The notes: generated by a model not told the origin, from the sequence alone. DNA of 8,305 nt from JBOGJI01 sp050747865 (GCA_050747865.1 JBOGJI010000264.1:1-8305), one strand, 5' to 3'. Shown: positions 1-6,353, counted from the stretch's first letter. Made by a program: numbers and translations.

Positions 1-1350
1 TCCTTCATCTCATCCGCTTCGAAGCCCGCTTCCTTCAGCTCATCCGCCTCGTAGCCGGCCTCCTTCAGCTCATCGCACTCGAAGCCGGCCTCCTTCATCT
101 CATCCGCCTCGAAGCCTGCTTCCTTCAGCTCATCCGCCTCGTAGCCGGCCTCTTTCAGCTCGTCGCACTCGAAGCCGGCCTCCTTCATCTCATCCGCTTC
201 GAAGCCCGCTTCCTTCAGCTCGTCCGCCTCGTAGCCAGCCTCCTTCAGCTCATCGCACTCGAAGCCGGCTTCCTTCATCTCATCCGCTTCGAAACCCGCC
301 TCTTTCAGCTCATCCGCCTCGTAGCCGGCCTCCTTGAGCTCGTCGCACTCGAAGCCGGCCTCCTTCATCTCGCCTGCCTCGAAGCCCGCCTCTTTCAGCT
401 CATCGGCCTCATAACCGGCTTCCTTCAGCTCGTCGCACTCGAAGCCGGCCTCCTTCATCTCCCCCGCCTCGAAGCCAGCCTCTTTGAGCTCTCCGGCTTC
501 GTAGCCGGCCTCTTTCAGCTCGTCGCACTCGAAGCCGGCCTCCTTCATCTCACCAGCTTCGAAACCCGCTTCCTTCAGCTCGCCGGCCTCGTAGCCGGCC
601 TCCTTGAGCTCGCTGCACTCGAAGCCGGCCTCCTTCATCTCGCCAGCTTCGAAGCCGGCCTCCTTCAGCTCGTCGGCCTCGTAGCCCGCTTCCTTGAGCT
701 CACCGCACTCGAAGCCGGCCTCCTTCATCTCGCCAGCCTCGAAGCCGGCCTCTTTCAGCTCACCGGCCTCGAAACCAGCCTCCTTGAGCTCGCCGCACTC
801 GAAGCCGGCCTCCTTCATCTCGCCAGCTTCGAAACCGGCTTCCTTCAGCTCATCGGCCTCGTAGCTCGCTTCCTTGAGCTCACTGCACTCGAAGCCCGCT
901 TCCTTCATCTCGCCCGCCTCGAAGCCCGCTTCCTTCAGCTCATCGGCCTCGTAGCCCGCTTCCTTGAGCTCACCGCATTCGAAGCCGGCCTCCTTCATCT
1001 CCCCGGCCTCGAAGTCCGCCTCCTTCAGCTCACCGGCCTCGAAACCCGCCTCCTTGAGCTCGCCGCACTCAAAGCCAGCCTCCTTCATCTCGCCCGCCTC
1101 GAAGCCAGCCTCTTTGAGCTCTCCGGCTTCGTAGCCGGCCTCCTTGAGCTCGCCGCACTCGAAGCCGGCTTCCTTCATCTCGCCCGCCTCGAAGCCCGCC
1201 TCTTTCAGCTCGTCGGCTTCGTAGCCGGCTTCCTTGAGCTCGCCGCATTCGAAGCCGGCCTCCTTCATCTCGCTCGCCTCGAAGCCAGCTTCCTTGAGCT
1301 CGTCCGCCTCGAAGCCCACCTCCTTCAGCTCGCCGCATTCGAAGCCCGCG
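1..1350 (-). repeat. Tandem higher-order repeat: 15 x 90 bp (three decapeptides each)
   Basis: Within the giant repeat gene, a 30-bp period is overlaid by an exact 90-bp period. In protein order each unit reads F-E-C-x-E-L-K-E-A-G, then Y/F-E-A-x-E-L-K-E-A-G, then F-E-A-x-E-M-K-E-A-G. The Cys, Tyr and Met variants keep their order through all fifteen units, which start at 1, 91, 181 and so on to 1261. I saw no insertion or deletion that breaks the phase. Substitutions are mostly at the x position (Asp, Gly or Ser). The four leftmost units are all Asp at x and the most alike. The array continues off the left edge, so its full copy number is unknown. Confidence 0.95.
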
Positions 1351-3131
1351 TCCTTGAGCTCCTCGGCCGAGAACTCCGCCTCCTTGAGCTCGCCGGCATC
1401 GAAGCCCGCCTCCTTGAGCTCGGAGGCGTCGTAGCCGGCATCCTTCAGCTCCGCGGCTTCGTAACCGCCCTCCTTCATCTCGGACGCCTCATAGCCGGCA
1501 TCCTTCAGCTCGTCGGCATCGAAGCCCGCCTCACGCATCTCCGAGACCTCGAAGCCGGCCTCTTTGAGCTCGTCTGCATCGAAACCGGCCTCTTTCAGCT
1601 CACCGCACTCGAAGCCGCCCTCACGCAGCTCGCCGGCCTCGTAGTCGCCGTCTTTGCATTCGTCCGCGCTCCAGCCGCCCTCCTTCATCTCCTGGGCGCT
1701 GAACCCCGCCTCACGCATGTCCTCAGGCTCGAAACCGGCCTCCTTCAGCTCGGCGGCGTCGAAGCCCGCCTCCTTCAGCTCCCCGGCCTCGTAGTCGCCG
1801 TCTTTGCACTCGTCCGCGCTCCAGCCGCCCTCCTTCATCTCCTCGGCGCTGAAGCCCGCCTCATGCATGTCCTCCGGCTCGAAGCCGGCGCCCTTCAGCT
1901 CGGCGGCGTCGAAGCCCGCCTCCTTGAGCTCCGCAGCCTCGTAATCGCCGTCCTTGCATTCCTCGGCGCTCCAGCCCCCCTCTTTCATCTCCTGGGCACT
2001 GAAGCCCGCCTCGCGCATCGCCTCCGACTCGAAGCCGGCCTCCTTCAGCTCGGCGGCGTCGAAACCCGCCTCGCGCAGGTCGGCGGCCTCGTAGCCCGCG
2101 TCCTTCAGCTCACCGGCCGAATAGCCGGCCTCGGCGCATTCCTGGGCGGTGAACTCGGCCGAGTAGAGATCCTCCAGCTCGGCTCCGGCCTCCTTCAGCT
2201 CCGCGGCGGTGTAGCCGCCCTCCTTGAGCTGGGGCACGTCGGCTTCTTCGATCTGCAGCAGCTCTTCGGCGGTGAAGCCGACCTCGCGCAGGCTCTCGAC
2301 TTCGTAGACCGGCCACATCTCCTCGGCGGTGAAGCCGCCGTCCTTGAGCGCCTGCGGCTCGAGCTCATCGGCGAGATCCTCGACCGTATATCCGCCCTCG
2401 CGCAGCTCCTCGACGTCGTAGTCCTGGGAGACCTCAGTGCCCTCGTAGCCGCCCTCCCGGAGCTGCTGGGCGCCGGTCCCGGCCTCTTTGAGCTCGCTGG
2501 CGAGGTATCCGCCCTCGCGCAGCTCCTCGACGGGGTAGACCTCCGTCAGCTCCTCGACCGGCCACTCCGCCTCCTTCAGCTCGGCGGCCTCGAATCCGCC
2601 TTCGCGCATCTCCTCGGCGGTGTACCCCGCGTCCTTGAGCTCGGTCGCGGTGAACCCTCCGTCCCGCAGCTCGGCCGCGGCGTACCCGCCCTCCTTCAGC
2701 TCCTCCGTCGTGTAGCCGCCCTCTTTCAGCTCCTCGACCTCGATCTCGGCCTCGCGCAGGCTCTCGGCCGGCCACTCTCCCTCGTGCAGCTCCTCGATCG
2801 TGAAGACCTCGTTTTCGAGCAGGGCCTGGGGCTCCCAGCCCCCTTCGGAGAACTCCTTGGCGACGTAGCCGCCCTCCTTGAGGTCCTTGAGCTCCCACTC
2901 GCTGTCCAGGAACTCGCCGGCCGGCCAGAGCCCGTGCAGCTTCTCGGCGGGGAACTCCTCCTTCTTCAGCTCGTCGGGGGTGTACTCCGCCTCACGGACG
3001 TTCTGCATCTCGAGGCCGACTTCCAGCATCGCCGCGGCCGGCAGCTCCGCCTGGCGGAAGGCCGTCATCTCGGCCTTCTTCTCCTTGAACGCTACGGCTG
3101 CAAATTTCTGGTCTTCAGTGACTGCGATCAT
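1..3131 (-). CDS. Giant acidic decapeptide-repeat protein (partial, C-terminus beyond window)
   Basis: This minus-strand frame opens at ATG 3131-3129 and stays open for 1043 codons to the left edge, so its C-terminus lies outside the window. A strong Shine-Dalgarno (GGAGGAA) sits 8 nt upstream of the ATG. After about 22 non-repeat residues (starting MIAVTEDQKFAAVAF) almost everything is a ten-residue repeat with consensus G-[FYW]-[EDST]-A-x-E-[LM]-K-E-A. The repeat is loose up to about residue 354 and nearly perfect from there on. No signal peptide or membrane segment is visible, so a cytosolic location is likely. A typical repeat carries three acids and one lysine, so the protein is strongly acidic. 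Cysteine recurs once per 30 residues in the C-terminal array. I do not recognise a named family; similar 'ELKEAGF' repeats occur, to my recollection, in scattered bacteria, algae and large viruses. The function is unknown. A scaffold or binding solenoid is inference. The gene is divergent from the STAS/Hsp70 operon. Confidence 0.9.
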   Translation of the reverse strand, partial: MIAVTEDQKFAAVAFKEKKAEMTAFRQAELPAAAMLEVGLEMQNVREAEYTPDELKKEEFPAEKLHGLWPAGEFLDSEWELKDLKEGGYVAKEFSEGGWEPQALLENEVFTIEELHEGEWPAESLREAEIEVEELKEGGYTTEELKEGGYAAAELRDGGFTATELKDAGYTAEEMREGGFEAAELKEAEWPVEELTEVYPVEELREGGYLASELKEAGTGAQQLREGGYEGTEVSQDYDVEELREGGYTVEDLADELEPQALKDGGFTAEEMWPVYEVESLREVGFTAEELLQIEEADVPQLKEGGYTAAELKEAGAELEDLYSAEFTAQECAEAGYSAGELKDAGYEAADLREAGFDAAELKEAGFESEAMREAGFSAQEMKEGGWSAEECKDGDYEAAELKEAGFDAAELKGAGFEPEDMHEAGFSAEEMKEGGWSADECKDGDYEAGELKEAGFDAAELKEAGFEPEDMREAGFSAQEMKEGGWSADECKDGDYEAGELREGGFECGELKEAGFDADELKEAGFEVSEMREAGFDADELKDAGYEASEMKEGGYEAAELKDAGYDASELKEAGFDAGELKEAEFSAEELKDAGFECGELKEVGFEADELKEAGFEASEMKEAGFECGELKEAGYEADELKEAGFEAGEMKEAGFECGELKEAGYEAGELKEAGFEAGEMKEAGFECGELKEAGFEAGELKEADFEAGEMKEAGFECGELKEAGYEADELKEAGFEAGEMKEAGFECSELKEASYEADELKEAGFEAGEMKEAGFECGELKEAGFEAGELKEAGFEAGEMKEAGFECGELKEAGYEADELKEAGFEAGEMKEAGFECSELKEAGYEAGELKEAGFEAGEMKEAGFECDELKEAGYEAGELKEAGFEAGEMKEAGFECDELKEAGYEADELKEAGFEAGEMKEAGFECDELKEAGYEADELKEAGFEADEMKEAGFECDELKEAGYEADELKEAGFEADEMKEAGFECDELKEAGYEADELKEAGFEADEMKEAGFECDELKEAGYEADELKEAGFEADEMK
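1351..1620 (-). repeat. Nine unordered decapeptide units linking the two higher-order arrays
   Basis: Nine 30-bp units stay in register with both flanking arrays but follow neither the 90-bp nor the 150-bp order. Examples are EFSAEELKDA, GFDAGELKEA, GYDASELKEA and GFEVSEMREA. Only the last one (1591-1620) carries the Cys variant. The stretch may be older, unamplified sequence between two independently expanded blocks. Confidence 0.85.
1621..2070 (-). repeat. Tandem higher-order repeat: 3 x 150 bp (five decapeptides each)
   Basis: Three consecutive 150-bp units (1621-1770, 1771-1920, 1921-2070) each hold the same five decapeptides. In protein order they are FDAAELKEAG, FEPEDMREAG (FESEAM in the 1921-2070 unit), FSAQEMKEGG, WSADECKDGD and YEAGELKEAG, with small variations. 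Tryptophan and the Cys-Lys-Asp decapeptide appear once per unit. Here the cysteine occupies the usual Leu/Met position, unlike the 90-bp array where it replaces Ala. This amplification of a five-module block is distinct from the three-module amplification further downstream. Confidence 0.93.
2071..3060 (-). repeat. Degenerate N-terminal decapeptide repeats
   Basis: The region encodes roughly residues 25-354. Decapeptides are recognisable (GGYTTEELKE, GGYAAAELRD, AGYTAEEMRE) but diverged, and several are shorter or longer than ten residues. Some carry Trp-Pro (EWPAESL, EWPVEEL, MWPVYEV, LWPAGEF), which breaks the strict 30-bp phase. No higher-order unit is visible. Nucleotide identity between neighbours is much lower than in 1-2070, consistent with older repeats that have not been recently homogenised. 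Confidence 0.8.
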
Positions 3132-3139
3132 GGTTCCAC

Positions 3140-3146
3140 TTCCTCC
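3140..3146 (-). promoter_or_regulatory. Ribosome binding site of the repeat-protein gene
   Basis: The minus strand reads GGAGGAA, an almost perfect anti-16S match, followed by 8 nt and ATG at 3131. This fixes both the start codon and the strand of the giant repeat gene. Confidence 0.85.
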
Positions 3147-3174
3147 GTTGCGCTGCCAGGATTCGTCTCGTGGC

Positions 3175-3192
3175 GCCGGATGTTTCTCCGGC
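3175..3192 (-). other. Hairpin in the 5' leader of the repeat-protein gene
   Basis: A perfect 6-bp inverted repeat, GCCGGA and TCCGGC, encloses a 6-nt loop. On the minus strand it would lie about 28 nt upstream of the ribosome binding site. It could be a leader stem or a dyad operator between the divergent genes. It matches no riboswitch I recognise and may be chance in GC-rich DNA. Confidence 0.35.
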
Positions 3193-3234
3193 TTGCAGAT
3201 GCGAGTACGCAGGCCACGTCGGCAGCGGGACAGG

Positions 3235-3257
3235 GCGCGCCAATAAATTTCCTACCT
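3235..3257 (+). repeat. Left terminal inverted repeat of IS remnant
   Basis: The sequence CGCGCCAATAAATT followed by TCCTACCT is matched by the reverse complement of 3761-3783 at 15 of 23 positions without gaps. Allowing a one-base shift in the middle also aligns TAAAT. The shared outer CGCGCCA and inner TACCT blocks mark it as an IS end. The AT-rich core contrasts with the GC-rich surroundings. Confidence 0.55.
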
Positions 3258-3296
3258 CATGGCTCGCTTTTGCTCCGCATCGCGTAACAGTAGGTT

Positions 3297-3760
3297 GTGA
3301 GCGCGTCCCGCTCCTGGAAACACGAGCTGATCCACACGCAGCGACTCGCCTACCGGCGCGCCGACCGGCAGGGCAAGGGCACCATCCTGGACGAGCTGTG
3401 CGCACGGACCGGCTACCACCGGAAATACGCCATCCAGCTGCTGAATCGATACGACACCCGCCGGCCGCCGCGCGGCCGCGGTCGGCCGCGCCGTACGGCG
3501 CCGCTGACGGACAAGGTCCTGGGGGCCATGTGGTACGCCCTGGGATGTCCGGGGGCGCTGCAGCTGCGGGCGCGCATGTCGGAGGGGCTGGAGTGGGCGC
3601 GCCAGCAGTTCCAGCTCGCCGGCTGGATCGAGCGACAGCTTCGCTCCATGAGCGCGCGGACCATCGACCGGCGCCTGCAGACCTTCCGCCGGCAGCTCGT
3701 CGCGCAAGGCACCGGCACGGCGGACTCCGCTCGCCGGCCGGGGACGGCTCGGGGGCGCAC
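3297..3760 (+). pseudogene. Truncated transposase/integrase (N-terminal DNA-binding part only)
   Basis: The frame starts at GTG 3297, just after an in-frame TAG at 3291-3293, so translation cannot begin earlier. The first 135 or so residues resemble the N-terminus of DDE-type transposases annotated as integrase catalytic subunits. The tell-tale part is a basic helix-turn-helix-like stretch with ILDELCARTGYHRKYAIQLL at residues 30-49, followed by an Arg-rich segment and S-A-R-T-I-D-R-R-L near residue 119. The DDE catalytic domain that should follow is absent in all three plus-strand frames, and the right inverted repeat begins directly after. The frame stays open through 3899 into the STAS gene, which makes a misleading 318-residue fusion. 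The product is presumably non-functional as a transposase, although it could still bind IS ends. Confidence 0.7.
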
Positions 3761-3783
3761 AGGTAAGCGTATTTATGGCGCGT
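3761..3783 (+). repeat. Right terminal inverted repeat of IS remnant
   Basis: AGGTAAGCGTATTTATGGCG plus CGT is the imperfect inverted partner of 3235-3257. It follows immediately after the point where the transposase homology is lost, as expected for an element with an internal or 3' deletion. Confidence 0.55.
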
Positions 3784-3885
3784 CGTGGCCCCGCCGGGGG
3801 GATCCCTTGCGTAGCTCCTCTTTGAAGGCGCGGAGTGCACCCCTGCCGCCCGTTCCGATTGTCAAAGAAGGATCGCCAGAAGCAC

Positions 3886-3891
3886 AAGGAG
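3886..3891 (+). promoter_or_regulatory. Ribosome binding site of the STAS gene
   Basis: AAGGAG lies 8 nt before ATG 3900. It supports translation starting at 3900 rather than from the upstream transposase fragment in the same frame. No convincing promoter hexamers are visible between 3784 and 3885. Confidence 0.8.
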
Positions 3892-3899
3892 AAGGACGT

Positions 3900-4253
3900 A
3901 TGTCTGCCGCATTCACGACCCGCAAGCAGAAGGACGTGATGATCGTCAGCGCGGAGGGCAAGATGGTCGCCGGCGACCAGGCCTTCCGGCTGATGAAACT
4001 CGCCATCAAGACGATGAACGACACCCCCCTCCGCAAGTTCGTCATCGATCTGGGCAAGGTCACCCTGATCGACTCCGCCGGAGTGGGCGAGCTCGTGGCC
4101 GTGAACTCGGCGGTCAAGGAGAAAGCCGGCCAGCTCCGCCTCGCCAACCTGGAGGACAGCGTCGGCAAGGTCCTGCAGATGGCGTTGATCCACAAGATCA
4201 TCCCTTCCTACGACACCCAGAAGGAGGCGATCGCGTCGCTGGCGGATGAATAG
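3900..4253 (+). CDS. STAS-domain protein, anti-sigma factor antagonist type
   Basis: A 117-residue protein that is a single STAS domain, the usual length for SpoIIAA/RsbV-type anti-anti-sigma factors. The hallmark is F-V-I-D-L at residues 47-51 followed by LIDSAGVGEL at 56-65. Ser59 is the residue that a cognate anti-sigma kinase phosphorylates in this family, and dephosphorylated protein binds the anti-sigma factor. The remaining strand-helix pattern (LRLANL at 79-84, then a C-terminal helix) fits. It is cytosolic with no signal or membrane segment. It is first in a tight operon: the next gene starts 3 nt after its stop. No kinase, phosphatase or sigma factor is encoded in the window, so the partner is elsewhere or the domain regulates its operon neighbours directly (inference). 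The start was chosen from the AAGGAG site; the frame also continues upstream into the IS remnant. Confidence 0.9.
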   Translation: MSAAFTTRKQKDVMIVSAEGKMVAGDQAFRLMKLAIKTMNDTPLRKFVIDLGKVTLIDSAGVGELVAVNSAVKEKAGQLRLANLEDSVGKVLQMALIHKIIPSYDTQKEAIASLADE

Positions 4254-4256
4254 GGT

Positions 4257-6353
4257 ATGGCCCTGGTCCGCATCACCCCCGACAACGCGGTCGACACCGT
4301 TCGACAGCAGCTCGACGCGTTTGCCGAGTCGGTAGCCAGCTCCGGGCGCGACCCGGCCATGCTGAAGCTGGCGGACGAGGCGGAGAAGCTGGCGCGCCTG
4401 GCGGCGAGCGGCTGCCTCGAGGTCGAGGTCCTGGGCCTCGGCGGTCTGCATCCGGCCTGGTCGGGGGTGATCGCGAAGTGGTTGGGCATCGACCACGAGC
4501 CGCTGGCAAGGATCGAGGGGGAGACGACCACCGTCGAGCTGGCGCCGGATCCGTTGGCCCCGGTCAGCGTCGTCCGCGTGCGCTCACAGCTCGATACCCC
4601 TCCCCGTCGCGCCGGCGCCCGCGTGGCGCCGATCCTGATCGTCGCCCGCGGCGGCAGGGAGGCACCCGACAAGGAGACCCTCGACCAGGTCCTGACGCAG
4701 ATCCGGTCCCGCCCCCTGACCCTGTTGCTGGCGCCCAAGGGGGCGGACTGGGCCAAGGCGCTCTCGGGTCTGGGCAGCCGCGACACCTGGGTCTGCAAGC
4801 CGCGCGAGATCGAGGAGCTCGCCTCGACGAGCATGACCCTGGCTGAGAGCATGGGGCACCCGCCGTGGAGGCAGGCCGGGCAGTTCGCCGCCGGCTGGTC
4901 GATCGCGGGCGCCCTCGCCTCCCTCTACGACGCGTTCGCGGTGGCGCTGGAGAAGGAGGACCGCGCCGCGCGGGCCAAGAAGGCCGCCGTCGAGCAGCGC
5001 GCCCAGAAGCTCCAGGGAACCCCCATGCCGACGGAGATCCTTGGCGAGGTCCGGGGACTGCTGCAGAAGCAGTTCGACCGCTTCCAGAAGGAGGTCTCGC
5101 GCGGGCTCAAGGAGCTGGTGACGCCGCAGGAAGGGACTCTGTGGCGGGAGATCGACACCGCCGTGGATACCCTCGACCGCTTCGATTCGGTCAAGAAGCC
5201 GAAGGTCGACGTGGTGACCATCCCGGCGGACTTCCAGCAGCCGCTCATGAGCCGCATCAAGGAGGTCCTCGGCAGCGTCTGCCGATCCAGTCTCGTCGAG
5301 CTGCACGACTTCCTGCGCGACATCAAGGACAAGGTCGAGCGCGCGCTGGAGGAGCGCGGCGGGCCTCCGGTGGTCCTCAACTTCCAGCACCTGCCGGCGG
5401 ATCGCGTCGACGTCGTGCTGCAGCGGTCGGTGGCGATCCAGCGTCCCTACAAGGGCGAGATCACGCGCAAGGGCGTCATGGACTTCTTCATGGCCGCCCG
5501 GCGGTACCAGATGCTCTTCTTCATGGTCTTCTCCGCCTTCGGGCTGTCGTTCATCCGCTCGTTCACCGCCTTCACCATCCCCGCGGGCATGGTGCTGATG
5601 GCCTACGGCATGCTCAACGTCATCAACGGCGCCAGGAAGCAGCGGGCGGAGACCGAACAGAAGGAGCTCGACAAGGCCAGGGACATGCTGCGCAGCGAGC
5701 TCTCCCGGGCGATGGCCGACGTCCAGAAGACCTGGGACCAGACCGTGTCGACCTTCCTGGGCGACCAGCAGAACGCCGCCCTGGAGCTGATCGAGGGCGC
5801 CGTGCGCTCGAGCTCGGCGCTGGGCAGCCGCCAGGCGGCGGGGGACAAGGAGCTGGTGCAGCAGCAGATCAAGAGCCTCGACGCCGCGCAGCGCAAGCTG
5901 GCGGAGGGGACAAAGAAGGCCGAGGCGGCCGGTGACGAGCTGGAGCAGATCCGCGGCAGTCTGATCCAGTTCTACGTTGCCGCCACCAACGCCCCGGAGG
6001 CCGGCGCCGCCGGCGGCGTCTCGATTCCCAAGCCGGAGCTCCCGGCTTCCGCGGCGGCGGCGCTGGAGAAGCTCAAGCAGGCGCAGGCCGGCAAGCCGGC
6101 AGCCGCCGGCGCGGGAGCGAGCATGTCGGAGAAGCTCGCCCGGTTGCGCGCAGGCGGTAGCGCCGGTGCCGCTGCCGGCGCCAAGCCGGCGGCGCCGGCG
6201 GCCAGACCCGGAGGCGTCTCATCCGGACAGCAGGCGAAGCCGGCGACCGACCCGGAGACCCTGAGGCGGCAGGCCGAGGAGCGGCTCAAGGCGCTCAAAG
6301 AGAAGGCGCGAGGCACGGCGGCGAAGACCCCGACGCGGAAAGACCGAACATGA
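4257..6353 (+). CDS. Membrane-anchored dynamin-like protein with degenerate P-loop (probable pseudo-GTPase)
   Basis: A 698-residue protein of unnamed family. Visible order: an N-terminal helical stretch (1-52); an alpha/beta segment (53-195) beginning LEVEVLGLGGLHPAWSG; long charged helices (225-370); two adjacent hydrophobic helices at about 418-432 and 437-455 (LFFMVFSAFGLSF, IPAGMVLMAYGML) forming a membrane hairpin; a coiled coil (459-575); an Ala/Gly/Pro-rich linker (577-665); and a charged tail. The layout of GTPase-like head, helical stalk and membrane hairpin with coiled coil resembles bacterial dynamin-like proteins. The sequence after V-E-V-L-G aligns by eye with their G1 region and with a switch-like E-T-T-T at 89-92, but the GxxxxGK[ST] nucleotide loop is missing. 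A pseudo-GTPase is therefore an inference; another membrane scaffold is possible. It starts 3 nt after the STAS stop with no clear RBS of its own, suggesting translational coupling, and overlaps the Hsp70 start by 4 nt. Confidence 0.6.
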   Translation: MALVRITPDNAVDTVRQQLDAFAESVASSGRDPAMLKLADEAEKLARLAASGCLEVEVLGLGGLHPAWSGVIAKWLGIDHEPLARIEGETTTVELAPDPLAPVSVVRVRSQLDTPPRRAGARVAPILIVARGGREAPDKETLDQVLTQIRSRPLTLLLAPKGADWAKALSGLGSRDTWVCKPREIEELASTSMTLAESMGHPPWRQAGQFAAGWSIAGALASLYDAFAVALEKEDRAARAKKAAVEQRAQKLQGTPMPTEILGEVRGLLQKQFDRFQKEVSRGLKELVTPQEGTLWREIDTAVDTLDRFDSVKKPKVDVVTIPADFQQPLMSRIKEVLGSVCRSSLVELHDFLRDIKDKVERALEERGGPPVVLNFQHLPADRVDVVLQRSVAIQRPYKGEITRKGVMDFFMAARRYQMLFFMVFSAFGLSFIRSFTAFTIPAGMVLMAYGMLNVINGARKQRAETEQKELDKARDMLRSELSRAMADVQKTWDQTVSTFLGDQQNAALELIEGAVRSSSALGSRQAAGDKELVQQQIKSLDAAQRKLAEGTKKAEAAGDELEQIRGSLIQFYVAATNAPEAGAAGGVSIPKPELPASAAAALEKLKQAQAGKPAAAGAGASMSEKLARLRAGGSAGAAAGAKPAAPAARPGGVSSGQQAKPATDPETLRRQAEERLKALKEKARGTAAKTPTRKDRT

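Larger units (their letters stand above)
3235..3783 (+). mobile_element. Internally deleted insertion-sequence remnant
   Basis: About 550 bp bounded by imperfect terminal inverted repeats (3235-3257 and 3761-3783) and containing a transposase N-terminus that lacks the catalytic core. An intact element of this kind would need to be over 1 kb. No target-site duplication is obvious next to the repeats. It lies between the divergent repeat gene and the STAS operon. Removing it would leave a native intergenic region of roughly 220 bp. Whether it displaced or supplied a promoter cannot be told by eye. Confidence 0.55.

Noticed and set aside
1069..1434. Short Arg/Gly-rich minus frame (1069-1338) and Ser/Pro-rich plus frame (1234-1434)
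   Set aside because: Both are alternate-frame readings of the 30-bp repeat, which is open in several frames because of its composition and periodicity.
1..2070. CRISPR array, considered because of the 30-bp repeats
   Set aside because: There are no unique spacers. The whole 30 bp recurs without interruption and encodes an in-frame decapeptide, and no cas genes are present.
1863..3287. Long plus-strand frame (474 codons, Leu/Gly-rich) opposite the repeat gene
   Set aside because: It is the antisense shadow of the decapeptide repeat. Its apparent repeats mirror the minus-strand codons, it has no ribosome binding site of note, and it runs across the leader and into the IS remnant.
3132..3296. 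Riboswitch in the leader (cyclic-di-GMP type considered because of purine-rich stretches)
   Set aside because: I could not match the conserved core of any riboswitch class, and much of the candidate stretch lies inside the IS remnant.
3252..5390. Long minus-strand frames at 3252-4496 and 4584-5390
   Set aside because: They lie opposite the STAS and dynamin-like genes, show no recognisable domains and have no convincing start signals.
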